Shown here: piece by piece, positions 1-8,811 of the stretch
Layout of the letters: every line of letters starts with the position of its first letter
Numbering within the stretch: the first letter of the stretch is position 1
Assembly: GCA_019634615.1 (NCBI GenBank)
Contig: JAHCAZ010000014.1
Span: 34,110 to 98,109 of the forward strand
Direction: 5' to 3'
Length of the DNA stretch: 64,000 bases
Origin: Opitutaceae bacterium
GTDB taxonomy: Bacteria; Verrucomicrobiota; Verrucomicrobiia; Opitutales; Opitutaceae
Made by a program: the position numbers and the translations under genes
The notes under the pieces: generated by a model
Seen by the model: only the letters and a program-made list of their open reading frames with translations
What the model was told of the DNA's origin: nothing
Databases searched by the model: none

Positions 1-2
1 CC

Positions 3-233
3 GTGACCGTGACCGCCGAAACCACGGGCGGTCGCGTGGCCGTGCCGCTCGTGTCGCAGGACGCCACGCTCGTGTCGGTCGAGCCGCTGCCGCCAGGCGA
101 CCCCTACCGCGTCGTGGTGCAGGTGCGGTCCGCGCCGGGCGCTCGACCGAGCAACTTCCGGATCGAGCTCAATCTCCACGAATGCGGCGAGTGCCAGCGG
201 GCGGAATACGCCTGCACCTGCGCCAGCCACTAG
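3..233 (+). CDS. hypothetical protein, 5' end probably outside the window
   Basis: The frame is open from the left edge of the window and stops at 231-233. The first possible start is a GTG at position 3, so the 76 visible residues are probably only the C-terminal part of a longer protein. The visible part is rich in Val and Pro, compatible with beta structure, and ends in a short Cys cluster (CGEC, then CTC). Two closely spaced cysteine pairs could bind a metal or form disulfides, but I recognise no family. It lies 41 bases upstream of chrA on the same strand. No function is assigned. Confidence 0.4.
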   Translation: MTVTAETTGGRVAVPLVSQDATLVSVEPLPPGDPYRVVVQVRSAPGARPSNFRIELNLHECGECQRAEYACTCASH

Positions 234-274
234 GGAGCTTGCGCGGCGGAACGGGTTGGCGAACATCGCCGGCG

Positions 275-1486
275 ATGAGCGTCCACCCTGCCCCCGCGAA
301 GGCGCCAGCACGCCAGCTCGGCGTGATCGCCGGCGCGTTCCTGCGGCTGGGTTGCACGTCGTTCGGCGGACCGGTCGCGCATCTCGGCTACCTGCGCGAG
401 GAGTTTGTGGTGCGGCGGCGCTGGCTGGATGACGCGGCCTTCGCCGACATCGTGGCGCTGTGCCAGTTCCTGCCCGGCCCGGCGAGCAGCCAGGTGGTTT
501 ATGCGCTGGGAATGCAGCGGGCCGGGCTCGCCGGCGCCCTGGTGGCGTCGGCCTGCTTCACGCTGCCCTCGGCGGTGCTGATGATCCTGTTCGCGTATGG
601 CGTGATTGCGCTGGGCGACCTGCGCACCGCCGGTTGGCTGCACGGATTGAAGGTGGCGGCGGTGGCGGTCGTGGCCCAGGCCGTCTGGGGCATGGGGCGG
701 CGGCTGTGCCCGGATGCGCCGCGCATCGCCCTGGCGCTTGCCGCGGCGACCGCACTTTTGCTGGTGCCGAATGCCATGTTCCAGGTCGGCGTCATCGCGG
801 CGGGGGCGGCGCTTGGATGGATCGTTTACCGGCGGGAAGCGCCGACCAGCCCGACCGCCCCGACGGGTCTGGCTCGGTCGCACCTGTGGGCGGCGGGAGT
901 CCTTTGCGCGTGCGGTGCGCTCCTGGCGACATTGCCGCTGGTCGCGACGGCGGCCGGGTCGCAGCCGCTTGCGATCTTCGACAGTTTCTACCGGGCCGGC
1001 TCGCTCGTCTTCGGCGGCGGCCACGTCATCTTGCCAATGCTACGGGCCGAGGTCGTGCCGCCGGGCTGGATTGCCGACGACATGTTTCTCGCGGGCTACG
1101 GCGCGGCGCAGGCCTTGCCGGGTCCGCTGTTCACCTTTGCCGCGTATCTGGGCACGGTCATCCGCGGCGGCGACGCGGCTTGGCTGGGCGGACTCTGGTG
1201 CCTGCTCGCGATCTTCCTGCCGGCATGGATGCTGATCGGCGGCGCGCTGCCGTTCTGGCACGTGCTCCGGAGCCGGGTCGGGACCCAGGCGGCGCTCCGC
1301 GGTGCCAATGCGGCCGTGGTCGGCGTGCTGCTCGCCGCCTTTTACAATCCGGTGTGGAAGGAAGGCATCACCGGCTGGTCCGATGTGGTCGCGGCCGTCG
1401 TGGCGCTCATCCTGCTCGAGCGCCGCCTCGCCCCGCCGTGGCTGGTCGTGATTCTGGCGGCCGTGGCGGGACCGTGGTTGGTGTGA
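275..1486 (+). CDS. chrA: chromate transporter, ChrA family
   Basis: Inner-membrane protein of 403 residues with the size and duplicated layout of a full-length two-domain ChrA. The first half carries the FLRLGCTSFGGPVAHLGYL signature and the second half carries FGGGHVILPML. Both are the hallmark Gly-rich motifs of the family, and each half is followed by several hydrophobic helices. ChrA proteins export chromate and often lie alone in genomes, as here. The frame stays open upstream to 182, but the ATG at 275 is chosen because homology starts soon after it. No chrB or other chromate gene is adjacent. The family is clear; the substrate is inferred from the family. Confidence 0.9.
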   Translation: MSVHPAPAKAPARQLGVIAGAFLRLGCTSFGGPVAHLGYLREEFVVRRRWLDDAAFADIVALCQFLPGPASSQVVYALGMQRAGLAGALVASACFTLPSAVLMILFAYGVIALGDLRTAGWLHGLKVAAVAVVAQAVWGMGRRLCPDAPRIALALAAATALLLVPNAMFQVGVIAAGAALGWIVYRREAPTSPTAPTGLARSHLWAAGVLCACGALLATLPLVATAAGSQPLAIFDSFYRAGSLVFGGGHVILPMLRAEVVPPGWIADDMFLAGYGAAQALPGPLFTFAAYLGTVIRGGDAAWLGGLWCLLAIFLPAWMLIGGALPFWHVLRSRVGTQAALRGANAAVVGVLLAAFYNPVWKEGITGWSDVVAAVVALILLERRLAPPWLVVILAAVAGPWLV

Positions 1487-1494
1487 CGGTTCCC

Positions 1495-1543
1495 GTAGGA
1501 CAGCGCGCGCGCCCGAGCCGCGCCCGCAAGCGGGCTGCCCTAC
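1495..1543. repeat. REP-like imperfect palindrome
   Basis: A 49-base GC-rich inverted repeat. The left end GTAGGACAGC is mirrored by GCTGCCCTAC at the right end, with further short complementary stretches inside (GCCCG and CGGGC). It lies between the convergent 3' ends of chrA and the ferritin gene, the usual place for REP-type elements or bidirectional terminators. It has no T-tract. Confidence 0.55.
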
Positions 1544-1556
1544 AAGGCACCCACCC

Positions 1557-2057
1557 TCACTCGCCGAGCAGTTCCTTCTCCAGGTGGTGGTCGAGGTAGA
1601 AGCTGCCGCCGCCGCAGGAGGCGCGCTCGACCTTGGCGACCATCTTTTCGCCCCAAGCCTCCTCCTCGACCTGCTCGTTGATGAACCACTGGAGCATGAC
1701 CTGGGCCGGGTAGTCCTTGTGCTCAACCGCCACGGCGTAGGCGGCGTTGATCCCGGCCGTGTTGGTCCGCTCGAGCGCAAGAGCCGTGCGAGCCACCTCG
1801 ATCAGGGCCGGGAATTCGTGCCGCGGCGCCGGCAGGGCGCCAATGCGCGGCAGCACCCCGCGATCGACGAGGTGATCGAGCACCTTCCCCGCATGCTCGC
1901 GCTCCTCGCCCGCCTGCTTGTGGAAAAATTTCGCGAACCCATCCCAGTCGTTGACCGAGCACCAGTAAGCCATCGCAAGGTAGCAGTTGGCGGCGTGGAG
2001 CTCGTGGTTGAGTTGCTTTTCGAGGGCTTCGACGACGGCGGGAACGGGAGTGCTCAT
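1557..2057 (-). CDS. ftn: ferritin-like non-haem iron-storage protein
   Basis: Protein of 166 residues, the usual size of bacterial non-haem ferritin. It has the four-helix diiron pattern: a Glu in the first helix (LNHELHAANCYLAMAYW), the paired Glu/His motif in GEEREHAGKVL, a Glu in LERTNTAG, and Gln/Glu in MLQWFINEQVEEE. It should store iron in the cytosol as a 24-mer. The frame runs open upstream to 2207, but the ATG at 2055-2057 gives the standard ferritin N-terminus. The leader before it is pyrimidine-rich with no Shine-Dalgarno sequence. It is divergent from the His-rich lipoprotein gene, with 170 bases between the two starts. I could not recognise a convincing Fur box there. Confidence 0.9.
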   Translation of the reverse strand: MSTPVPAVVEALEKQLNHELHAANCYLAMAYWCSVNDWDGFAKFFHKQAGEEREHAGKVLDHLVDRGVLPRIGALPAPRHEFPALIEVARTALALERTNTAGINAAYAVAVEHKDYPAQVMLQWFINEQVEEEAWGEKMVAKVERASCGGGSFYLDHHLEKELLGE

Positions 2058-2150
2058 GGTGGGCGGAGTTGAAGGCTGGATGTTGGCGTTGGAGGGGTAA
2101 AACAAGGCAACCCCACGGGAGGCGGATGTCAAACGTGGGACGGTTCGATC

Positions 2151-2183
2151 GCGGAGGCGCGGACAGACGGAAGCGCGGAAACA
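2151..2183. repeat. single arm of a 'gcggaagcgcgg' intergenic repeat
   Basis: This stretch reads like one arm of the palindromic element found complete at 15389-15562. A similar opposite-orientation arm (cgcccttccgcgcttccgcg) lies at about 2738-2760. The two arms therefore bracket the lipoprotein gene at 2228-2692. Whether they are one split element or two decayed copies cannot be told from this window. Confidence 0.4.
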
Positions 2184-2227
2184 CCGTTCTGACTCGCTGA
2201 CGATCATGGCGCCCGTAGCCTGCGGGC

Positions 2228-2692
2228 ATGATGCGCTTCATAGGTCCGACCATCACACTGCTGAGTCTTGCCCTGGCCTGCGGTTGCGGACGCCCCCACG
2301 ATCACGCAGCGGAGCCCGGTCACGCCCACACGCACCAGCATGCGGCGCCCCACGGCGGCATGCTGGTCGAGGTCGGCGATCATCGGTTCAACGTCGAGCT
2401 CGTCCACGATGCCGGCACCGGCACGTTGACGCTCTACACGCTCGACGCGCACGCGGAGAACTTCGTCCGCACCGCCATGCCGGTGATCGAGCTTTCGCTC
2501 ACCGCCGGGAGCCAGACCCATACCCTCAGCCTGCTCCCGGTGGCCAACCCCGCTACCGGCGAAACCGTGGGCGCAACGTCGCAATACCAAGCCGAAGCCG
2601 CTTGGCTGAAGGGCGCGACGGGCCTGACCGGAACCATCACCCGCCTCGATTTCAACGGCGCAGAGTTCATCCAAATCCCGTTCGGCCAGTAG
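2228..2692 (+). CDS. His-rich lipoprotein, putative periplasmic metal-binding protein
   Basis: Protein of 154 residues. The N-terminus is a lipoprotein signal (hydrophobic stretch, lipobox LALAC, Cys18). Right after it comes a His-rich segment with [15 protein letters not shown], followed by a compact beta-rich domain without further cysteines. Such His clusters just outside the membrane usually bind zinc, copper or nickel. The gene directly precedes a CobW-family GTPase that has its own His-rich stretch, so a shared role in metal supply is likely. I do not recognise the domain as a named family. The start at 2228 is an ATG immediately before the signal sequence. Confidence 0.7.
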   Translation: MMRFIGPTITLLSLALACGCGRPHDHAAEPGHAHTHQHAAPHGGMLVEVGDHRFNVELVHDAGTGTLTLYTLDAHAENFVRTAMPVIELSLTAGSQTHTLSLLPVANPATGETVGATSQYQAEAAWLKGATGLTGTITRLDFNGAEFIQIPFGQ

Positions 2693-2846
2693 CACAGGTC
2701 AGAGACCTGCCCAACTCCACAGCTCCTTCGGCGTTTTCGCCCTTCCGCGCTTCCGCGATTCCCTCTCCCCAACTTTGCAGCTTCGCGCTCCGGTCCGCAC
2801 CCCGCACTTGCGTCAGCGCGCCTCGCGGATTCAGTTGAACCTCCGC

Positions 2847-4247
2847 ATGTCCGCCATCCCTGTCACCGTCCTCACCGGCTTCCTCGGCGCCGGTAAAACC
2901 ACTCTGCTCAACCGCATCCTCACCGAGCAGCACGGCAAGAAGATCGCCGTCATCGAGAACGAGTTCGGCGAGGTCGGCGTCGACAACCAGCTCGTGATCT
3001 CCTCGGACGAGGAGCTATTCGAGATGAACAACGGCTGCATCTGCTGCACCGTGCGCGGCGACCTCATCCGCATCCTCGGCCGCCTGCTGAAGCGCAAGGA
3101 CCGGCTCGACGCCATCCTCATCGAGACCACCGGCATGGCCAACCCGGCGCCCGTCGCGCAGACGTTCTTCACCGACGACGAGATGCGGTCGAGCTTCCGC
3201 CTCGACGCCATCGTGACACTGGTCGACGCCAAGCACATCAGCCAGCACCTCGGCAGCGATGACGAGGCCCTCAAGCAGATCGCATTCGCCGATGTGATTC
3301 TCCTCAACAAGACCGACCTCGTCGCCCCGCCCGAACTCGACGCCCTCGAGACCCGCGTCCGTGGTATCAACGCCGTCGCCAAGATCCACCGCACGCAGAA
3401 TGCCGGCATCGCGTTGGACAAGGTCATCGACGTCGGCGGCTTCAATCTCTACCGCGCCACCGAGCTCGACCCCAAGTTCCTCGAGCCCGAGTACCCCTTC
3501 GAATGGGCCGGCGCCTACCCGCTCCCCGCCGGGACGCACGAGCTGGAGATCGGCCACGGCGACGACGAGCCGCACGATCACGACCACAAGCATGAAGGGT
3601 GCAACCACGAGCACCATCACCACGGCAACGAGAACGAGCTCGACGTCGTGATTTTGCCCGTGGCGAACCTTGCGGCAGACACCATCGCCGCCGTGCGCGA
3701 CGTCGCCGGCCCCATCTTCGGCGACTGGGAATACCGCATCGGCGCCGGCGAGAAGGTCGTGCCCGGCGCGCGGCTCCACCGCCTGCTCCTCAACGAGGGC
3801 AACGGCAAGTTCCCGCTCGAGATCGACACCGCCGGCCACTACCTCGTCTTCGAGGCCTGCGGCGAACACCCGCTGCACATCAATGTCGCGGACAGATTCG
3901 TGAAGCCCGTCTGGCAGCAGGACTTCCACGCGGCGCACACGCACAACGACGCCGTGAAGTCCGTGGGGATCACCGCCCCCGGCGACCTCGACGGGAAGCG
4001 CCTCAACGACTGGATCAGCGAACTGCTCCGCGTGAAGGGCGGCGACATCTACCGCATGAAGGGCGTGCTCGCGGTCAAGGGCACCAACAAGCGCCTCGTC
4101 TTCCAGGGCGTGCACATGCTCTTCGACGCCAAGTTCGACCGCGAGTGGGCCGCCGGCGAAGCGCGCACCAACACCCTCGTCTTCATCGGCAAGAACCTCG
4201 ACCGCACCGCGCTGACCGAGGCGTTCAAGGCCTGTCTGGCGGGGTGA
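2847..4247 (+). CDS. CobW/COG0523-family metal-chaperone GTPase
   Basis: Protein of 466 residues, cytosolic. A P-loop GFLGAGKTT is at residues 11-19. The family metal-binding motif CICC is at 64-67, followed by the LLNKTDL G4 motif. A His/Asp/Glu-rich linker at about residues 238-265 leads into the C-terminal CobW_C domain. Members use GTP hydrolysis to deliver Zn, Co or Fe to client proteins. The long His linker and the His-rich lipoprotein just upstream favour zinc. The ATG at 2847 is chosen because the P-loop should start about ten residues from the N-terminus; the frame is open upstream to 2775. The exact metal is not fixed by the sequence. Confidence 0.88.
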   Translation: MSAIPVTVLTGFLGAGKTTLLNRILTEQHGKKIAVIENEFGEVGVDNQLVISSDEELFEMNNGCICCTVRGDLIRILGRLLKRKDRLDAILIETTGMANPAPVAQTFFTDDEMRSSFRLDAIVTLVDAKHISQHLGSDDEALKQIAFADVILLNKTDLVAPPELDALETRVRGINAVAKIHRTQNAGIALDKVIDVGGFNLYRATELDPKFLEPEYPFEWAGAYPLPAGTHELEIGHGDDEPHDHDHKHEGCNHEHHHHGNENELDVVILPVANLAADTIAAVRDVAGPIFGDWEYRIGAGEKVVPGARLHRLLLNEGNGKFPLEIDTAGHYLVFEACGEHPLHINVADRFVKPVWQQDFHAAHTHNDAVKSVGITAPGDLDGKRLNDWISELLRVKGGDIYRMKGVLAVKGTNKRLVFQGVHMLFDAKFDREWAAGEARTNTLVFIGKNLDRTALTEAFKACLAG

Positions 4248-4256
4248 GCCGGAGTC

Positions 4257-5714
4257 CTACTCCGCCCATTCCACGCGGATGACACGGTAGCGGTCGCCCG
4301 GCGCGGTGACTTTCAGGCGGCCGTCGCGGATCTCGTGATCCAATTCGCCCGGCTGCCCGAGCAGGCGCACCGACTTCACCCGGCCCCGCACCGTCAGCTC
4401 GACGGGCTGCTGCCAGACGGCGAAGGCATGGAGGTAGGTGACGTTACCCTTCTCCGTCGTCGGCACATTCGCCAGACCCTCCGGGCCACCGTGGGCGCCG
4501 TGGATGGCCTCGCCGTTGGCCGCCATCCAAGCCGCCAACTCGGACCACACCGCCTCGAGGCCGGAAGGCAGACGGCCCTCCGGATCCGGACCGATGTTCA
4601 GCAGGTAGTTGCCATTCCACGTACGGATGCGCCCGAGGCGCTCAAGCTCGACCGGCAGGTCACCGGCGTAGGGTCCGGAATATCCCCAGTGGCCATACCA
4701 GCTCCGGCAATATTCCCAGGCTCCTTCCGGTCGCTCGCTCAACGCCGTGTACTCATGGGTGGTGAAGTCGCCGAATTTCACCGTGGTCGTGTCGCTCCCG
4801 TCCGGCGTGCGCACGCGGCCCCAGCGGTCGTTGATGAGGATCTGCGGCTGCAGCGAGCGGATCCACCGATAGACGGACTTGGTCGGAAAGGTCACGCCTG
4901 GCCACCCGAGGCCGTCGAACCACAACTCATCGATCGGGCCGTAACCCGTCAGGAGTTCGTGCAGCTGCGCGATCGTATAGATGAAGAACTCCCGCGCCTC
5001 CCCCGCGTTGGCCGCCGGATCGGCGATGGGCGGACGCTGGTTGCGCTGCTGGTGGTCGAAGTTCACGTCCCCGAGCGGGAATCCTGGATAATGCCAGTCC
5101 TGCGGCGAGAAATAGAACCCGACCTTCAGTCCCGCCGCCCGCAGTCCATCGACGTACGGCCGCAACAGATCGCGCCCCTCACAGTACTGCCGGGTTGAGA
5201 AATTGCCCCAACGCGTGGGCCACAGCGCGAAGCCGTCGTGGTGCTTGGCGGTGAGCACGGCATAGCGGAACCCGGCGGCATGCGCCAGCGGGGTCCACGC
5301 CGCCGGTGTCCAATGCTGCGGATTGAACCGCTCCGCCAGGCGGAAATAACCCATGCCGTGGAAGCGCGCATCCTCCGTGCCGTACGGATAGCCACGGATG
5401 GACGCCCAGGACGGCTGCAACTGCTCCACGCTGTGAAATCCCCAGTGCAAGAACAGGCCGAGCCCCGCGTCGCGCCACCAGGCCGCCCCCGGGTGCGGAT
5501 TCGGCGTCGGCACGTCGGTCACGGTCTTGTCGGGCGTCGCCAACAGCTCGAGCGCCAGCGCCCGCAACGCCGGATCGGTCACCCGGTACGCTGCACGCGC
5601 CTCCGGTGTGTCGAGCGCGACCGTGGGATTTTCAAACGCGTACAAGGGCGTACCCATGACGCACGCGACGATGAGACCGCCCAGCGACAGTCGCGAGCGG
5701 AGAAATACAACCAC
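4257..5714 (-). CDS. alpha-L-fucosidase, glycoside hydrolase family 29
   Basis: Secreted glycosidase of about 485 residues. The GH29 barrel is clear: LFLHWGFHS near the start, LTAKHHDGFALWPT in the middle, and PIDELWFDG, whose Asp matches the catalytic nucleophile. A small C-terminal beta domain follows. The start is uncertain. A GTG at 5712-5714 gives a good signal peptide (RSR, hydrophobic core, cleavage near LYA-FENP), but this codon lies at the edge of palindromic element 5709-5877. The first ATG at 5657 would remove the signal. It ends 9 bases from the convergent CobW gene. The neighbouring ceramidase-like and aminotransferase genes suggest use of host- or algal-derived glycans. Confidence 0.82.
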   Translation of the reverse strand: MVVFLRSRLSLGGLIVACVMGTPLYAFENPTVALDTPEARAAYRVTDPALRALALELLATPDKTVTDVPTPNPHPGAAWWRDAGLGLFLHWGFHSVEQLQPSWASIRGYPYGTEDARFHGMGYFRLAERFNPQHWTPAAWTPLAHAAGFRYAVLTAKHHDGFALWPTRWGNFSTRQYCEGRDLLRPYVDGLRAAGLKVGFYFSPQDWHYPGFPLGDVNFDHQQRNQRPPIADPAANAGEAREFFIYTIAQLHELLTGYGPIDELWFDGLGWPGVTFPTKSVYRWIRSLQPQILINDRWGRVRTPDGSDTTTVKFGDFTTHEYTALSERPEGAWEYCRSWYGHWGYSGPYAGDLPVELERLGRIRTWNGNYLLNIGPDPEGRLPSGLEAVWSELAAWMAANGEAIHGAHGGPEGLANVPTTEKGNVTYLHAFAVWQQPVELTVRGRVKSVRLLGQPGELDHEIRDGRLKVTAPGDRYRVIRVEWAE

Positions 5715-5877
5715 GGATTCTACGGATATCACGGAATTGGCGGATGGGGCCCAACTGCGTAGCCACAAAAGGCACATAAAGCACATAAAGAACCAGGGCC
5801 TGGATCTACCTTGTCCCTTTTGCGCCTTATGTGGCTATCCAACCGCGGATCATTCGCCGGACTCATGTAAATCGTGT
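5709..5877. repeat. nested palindromic intergenic element (accacgg type)
   Basis: It fills the gap between the fucosidase and the ceramidase-like gene. The inner arms, agccacaaaaggcacataaa (from 5761) and the matching cttttgcgccttatgtggct ending near 5836, can form a long hairpin. An outer left arm, aaccacggattctacggat, is matched by a degraded right arm. It belongs to the same family as 8812-9025 and 9990-10178. Confidence 0.7.
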
Positions 5878-7248
5878 CTAGTTCAGATCGTGGGCCAGTT
5901 TCACGAGCTCGCGAGGAAGCTCCGCGTAAATCTTGGTGTACGGCAGCTCGCCGCACATGAGCGGGACGAAGTCGCCCGAGTAGCCGGCGCGCTCGACGGC
6001 CGCTCGGTCGGGTGCGTAGCCGATGCCGCCGACGAGGCTCACCAGCCACGTGTGCGGGTGCGGCGACCCGGCGAGCACCGGGGTCTGCAGGCTATGGTAG
6101 GCCTCAAGCCCGCAACCGAGCAGCGCCACGGGCCCGATGCGCACACCGTGCAGGCAGACCGGACGGTTGGGCGCGCGATTGCCCCGATATTGCGCCAGCA
6201 CTTCGCGCAGACCCTGAAGGCGGGCCAACTCCATCCCGTTGGTGAGCAGCGGCGGCTGTCCACCCGTGTGCGGAAAATCGGTCACGCCCGGTTGGGCGAA
6301 GATCTTTTCGAGTTCGGCGATGCGCCGCTCGACCTTGCGCCGGGGCCAGGCCTGGCGCGTGAAGATGATGTCGCGGTGAACCGACCTCAGCGGCAACGCC
6401 TCGACGGGCTGCCCCGCGCGCAATCCGCGCATGATGTTGCCGGCATACTGGCGGGCGATGGCCTTCACGGCCCGCTTCGATTCCGCCGGCACGCGGTGGT
6501 TGAGCTTCGGGTTGATGTCACCCAAGGCGCCCGGGAGAAAGATCGCGACCGCGCCGGCATGCTTCCGCTCGATCTCCAGCGAGGCCAGGCCCGCGTAGTC
6601 GCCGTGGATCGAGGCGGTCTTTTCGCCATACACGACCGGGTGACAGCCGAAGTGGTGCAGGCAGCCGACGAGCTTCTTGCCGACATAGGCCGCGAGCACG
6701 CGCACGGTCGGGTCGGTCTGCTCCGGGTGCGCCGGGCGCCACTGCGGATCGAGGCGCTCGGCAAAGTTGGCGTTCATCGCAAACCCGGCATCGGTCTCGC
6801 GGTTGACCGCAATGCCCTCGCAGGGAACCTGCGCATGGCGCCATTCGACCTTCGTCAGTGCCGCCCACGCCCGTGCCGCGGCCTCGGCCGCGCGCACCGG
6901 CAGGGTCTCGACGTACATCATGTCGGCCTCGCCCCAGCCATACATGCCGCCGACGGCCGGGCAGCTGTGCGTATGCGTGACCGAAAGGAATACATCCTCC
7001 GCCCGGCAGGGGATCCGCGCCGCCACCGCCGCCCGGATCGCCGCTGCGAGCGGCCGCGGCGTGCCGCAGTTCTCCAGGCTGAGCACGACCACGGTCCGTT
7101 TCCCCTCGGTCAGCACCAGCGCCCGCGCATGGATCGGCGCCAGGATCTCCTGCGCCGCCCGGTTGCGGTACGGACCATAACCCGCCAACTGCACCCCCAG
7201 CCGGGGCGTGATGTCGCTGATGCCAAAGCCAACAGAGGAAGAAGGCAT
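5878..7248 (-). CDS. neutral/alkaline ceramidase-like hydrolase
   Basis: Protein of 456 residues. The N-terminus (VGFGISDITPRLGVQLAGYG) matches the opening of the neutral/alkaline non-lysosomal ceramidase-like domain. Later features are SVTHTHSCPAVGG, HHFGCHPVVYG and PGALGDINP; the His-rich stretches are the likely zinc ligands. It is shorter than classical ceramidases (about 650-700 residues), lacks a signal peptide and lacks an obvious C-terminal domain. Many bacterial proteins of this type are only annotated as hypothetical. It probably hydrolyses an amide in a lipid or sugar conjugate. It follows the DegT aminotransferase and precedes the fucosidase on the minus strand, with palindromic elements in both gaps. 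Confidence 0.7.
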   Translation of the reverse strand: MPSSSVGFGISDITPRLGVQLAGYGPYRNRAAQEILAPIHARALVLTEGKRTVVVLSLENCGTPRPLAAAIRAAVAARIPCRAEDVFLSVTHTHSCPAVGGMYGWGEADMMYVETLPVRAAEAAARAWAALTKVEWRHAQVPCEGIAVNRETDAGFAMNANFAERLDPQWRPAHPEQTDPTVRVLAAYVGKKLVGCLHHFGCHPVVYGEKTASIHGDYAGLASLEIERKHAGAVAIFLPGALGDINPKLNHRVPAESKRAVKAIARQYAGNIMRGLRAGQPVEALPLRSVHRDIIFTRQAWPRRKVERRIAELEKIFAQPGVTDFPHTGGQPPLLTNGMELARLQGLREVLAQYRGNRAPNRPVCLHGVRIGPVALLGCGLEAYHSLQTPVLAGSPHPHTWLVSLVGGIGYAPDRAAVERAGYSGDFVPLMCGELPYTKIYAELPRELVKLAHDLN

Positions 7249-7300
7249 GGGGAAATCGATTTACAGGAAGAAACAGAGGGAACGGGGAGACTCGAACCGA

Positions 7301-7390
7301 ATTAAGCGCAAAGACGCGAAGCTGCTAAGGTCGATCCTAAAGAATACATCTTTGCTCCGACCTTCGCACCTTGGCGCCTTTGCGCTTCAC
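7301..7390. repeat. palindromic intergenic element (gcgcaaagacgcg type)
   Basis: The left arm begins attaagcgcaaagacgcg at 7301 and the right arm ends cgcctttgcgcttcac at 7390, with a short non-paired centre at about 7334-7357. The arms pair over most of their roughly 33 bases. It lies between the DegT aminotransferase stop and the ceramidase-like start. A second copy is at 11341-11430. Confidence 0.75.
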
Positions 7391-7394
7391 TCCC

Positions 7395-8720
7395 TCAGCG
7401 CCGCGCCGGGGCGGCCGGGCCCTGGGCGCGCTCGTAGTCGCGCAGGGCGCCGATGTTGGCCTCGACCTTGTGGATGATCTCCGCGATGCGATTGACCATC
7501 CCTTCGTTCGGATCGACGTAATCGAAGCGCGTCTCGATCGAGTTGGCGACGCGCCAGCGGCAATTCGGCAGCGCCATCCCGCGGTAGTCGACGTTCGCGG
7601 CCGCGAGGCTGGATAGCCACGACACGCGCGGGCCGCGGTAGTCCTGCCAGTGCAGGCGGGGCCAGTCCGGGATGGGCGACGGCACGTAGCCAAAGGCCAG
7701 CATGCCCTCGGCCTTCATCGCCGCGGCGAAGGTATCGCGGGAGACGCCAGCCGCCACGGGATCGAAGTTAAAGCTCATCAGGTGGAACACCGGCTTCACG
7801 CCCGGCGCATAGTCGGGCATGCGCAGGAACTTCGCCCCGGCCAGTTTGGCCCGGAGCAGGTCGGCATGGCGGCGGCGCTCGGCGATCCAGCCGTCGAGGC
7901 GGCCGAACTGCTCGGTGAGCAGCACCGAGTTCAGCGGGGTGATGCGGTAGGTGTAGACGAGCGAGTCCACCCACGGCCGCAGGTCGTCCGGGAAATCCTT
8001 CTCGGGCGAGCGCCCCATGTGCTGGCCGATCATGGCGGCCTTCCAGATGACGCGCTCGTGCGGGCTGACGAGGTAGCCGGCCTCGGTCGTGGGCAGCACC
8101 TTGCCGCCCATGCAGGAGAAGCCGGCGGCATCGCCGACATTGCCGACGCGCACGCCGTCGATCTCGGCCCCATGCGCCTGGCTGCCGTCCTCGATGAGCA
8201 TCAGCTTGTGCTTGTCGGCGATGGCACGCAGGGCCTGGAGGTTCGCCGGCTGGCCGAAGATGTGCACCGCGAGGATCGCCTTGGTGCGCGGCGTGATGGC
8301 GGCCTCGACGGCCGCGGGATCGATCAGGCCGGTCTCGCGCTCGACGTCGACGAAGACCGGGATGGCATTCTGGTGGAGGATGCAGGAGATGGAGGCGCCC
8401 CACGTGTAGGGCGTGGTGATGACCTCGTCGCCGCCGCAGATCTCGAGCCCGGCCAGCGCGCCCTGCAGGGCCGCATGGCCCGAGCCGCACGCGAGCACGC
8501 GCCGGCCGCCGTGGTAGCGCGAGATGGTGTCCTCGGCCTCGCCGATCTCAGGCGAGTGGAAACGGCCGAGCCCGACCGCCTTGCCGGCGCGTAGGACGTC
8601 GGCGACGCGGGCGATCGCCTGCTCGGAGAAATGCGGGAACCGCGAATACGTGACTTCGCCGACACGGGTGCCGCCCAGGAGGGCGAGCTTGGAAGCAGCA
8701 GGGGCCAGGGTGGAGCTCAT
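7395..8720 (-). CDS. DegT/DnrJ/EryC1/StrS-family PLP aminotransferase
   Basis: Protein of 441 residues, fold-type I PLP enzyme. Recognisable parts are the N-terminal GLGRFHSPEIGEAEDTI region, GSGHAALQGAL for phosphate binding, VHIFGQP, and the EDGSQAHGAE stretch with the PLP-stacking Asp. The presumed Schiff-base Lys is in SCMGGKVLPTTEAG. The family makes amino sugars or modifies sugar ketones. The sequence around the Lys differs from the usual SFFPTKN, which points to an atypical subgroup. The start at 8720 is the ATG nearest the homologous region; the frame stays open to 8750. The neighbouring Gfo/Idh, fucosidase and AraC genes suggest a sugar catabolic unit. Confidence 0.85.
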   Translation of the reverse strand: MSSTLAPAASKLALLGGTRVGEVTYSRFPHFSEQAIARVADVLRAGKAVGLGRFHSPEIGEAEDTISRYHGGRRVLACGSGHAALQGALAGLEICGGDEVITTPYTWGASISCILHQNAIPVFVDVERETGLIDPAAVEAAITPRTKAILAVHIFGQPANLQALRAIADKHKLMLIEDGSQAHGAEIDGVRVGNVGDAAGFSCMGGKVLPTTEAGYLVSPHERVIWKAAMIGQHMGRSPEKDFPDDLRPWVDSLVYTYRITPLNSVLLTEQFGRLDGWIAERRRHADLLRAKLAGAKFLRMPDYAPGVKPVFHLMSFNFDPVAAGVSRDTFAAAMKAEGMLAFGYVPSPIPDWPRLHWQDYRGPRVSWLSSLAAANVDYRGMALPNCRWRVANSIETRFDYVDPNEGMVNRIAEIIHKVEANIGALRDYERAQGPAAPARR

Positions 8721-8811
8721 GGTCCCCCAGCCTACCAGACCCCGGCGCACCCGGGAATGGCCGCGGTTACGAACCCATGTCTTAACTTACGCGGGCGGCC
8801 GGGGATTTTTC

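Noticed and set aside
2058..2227. Fur or Zur operator between ferritin and the His-rich lipoprotein
   Set aside because: No convincing palindromic match was visible by eye; only repeat-arm and GC-rich sequence was found.
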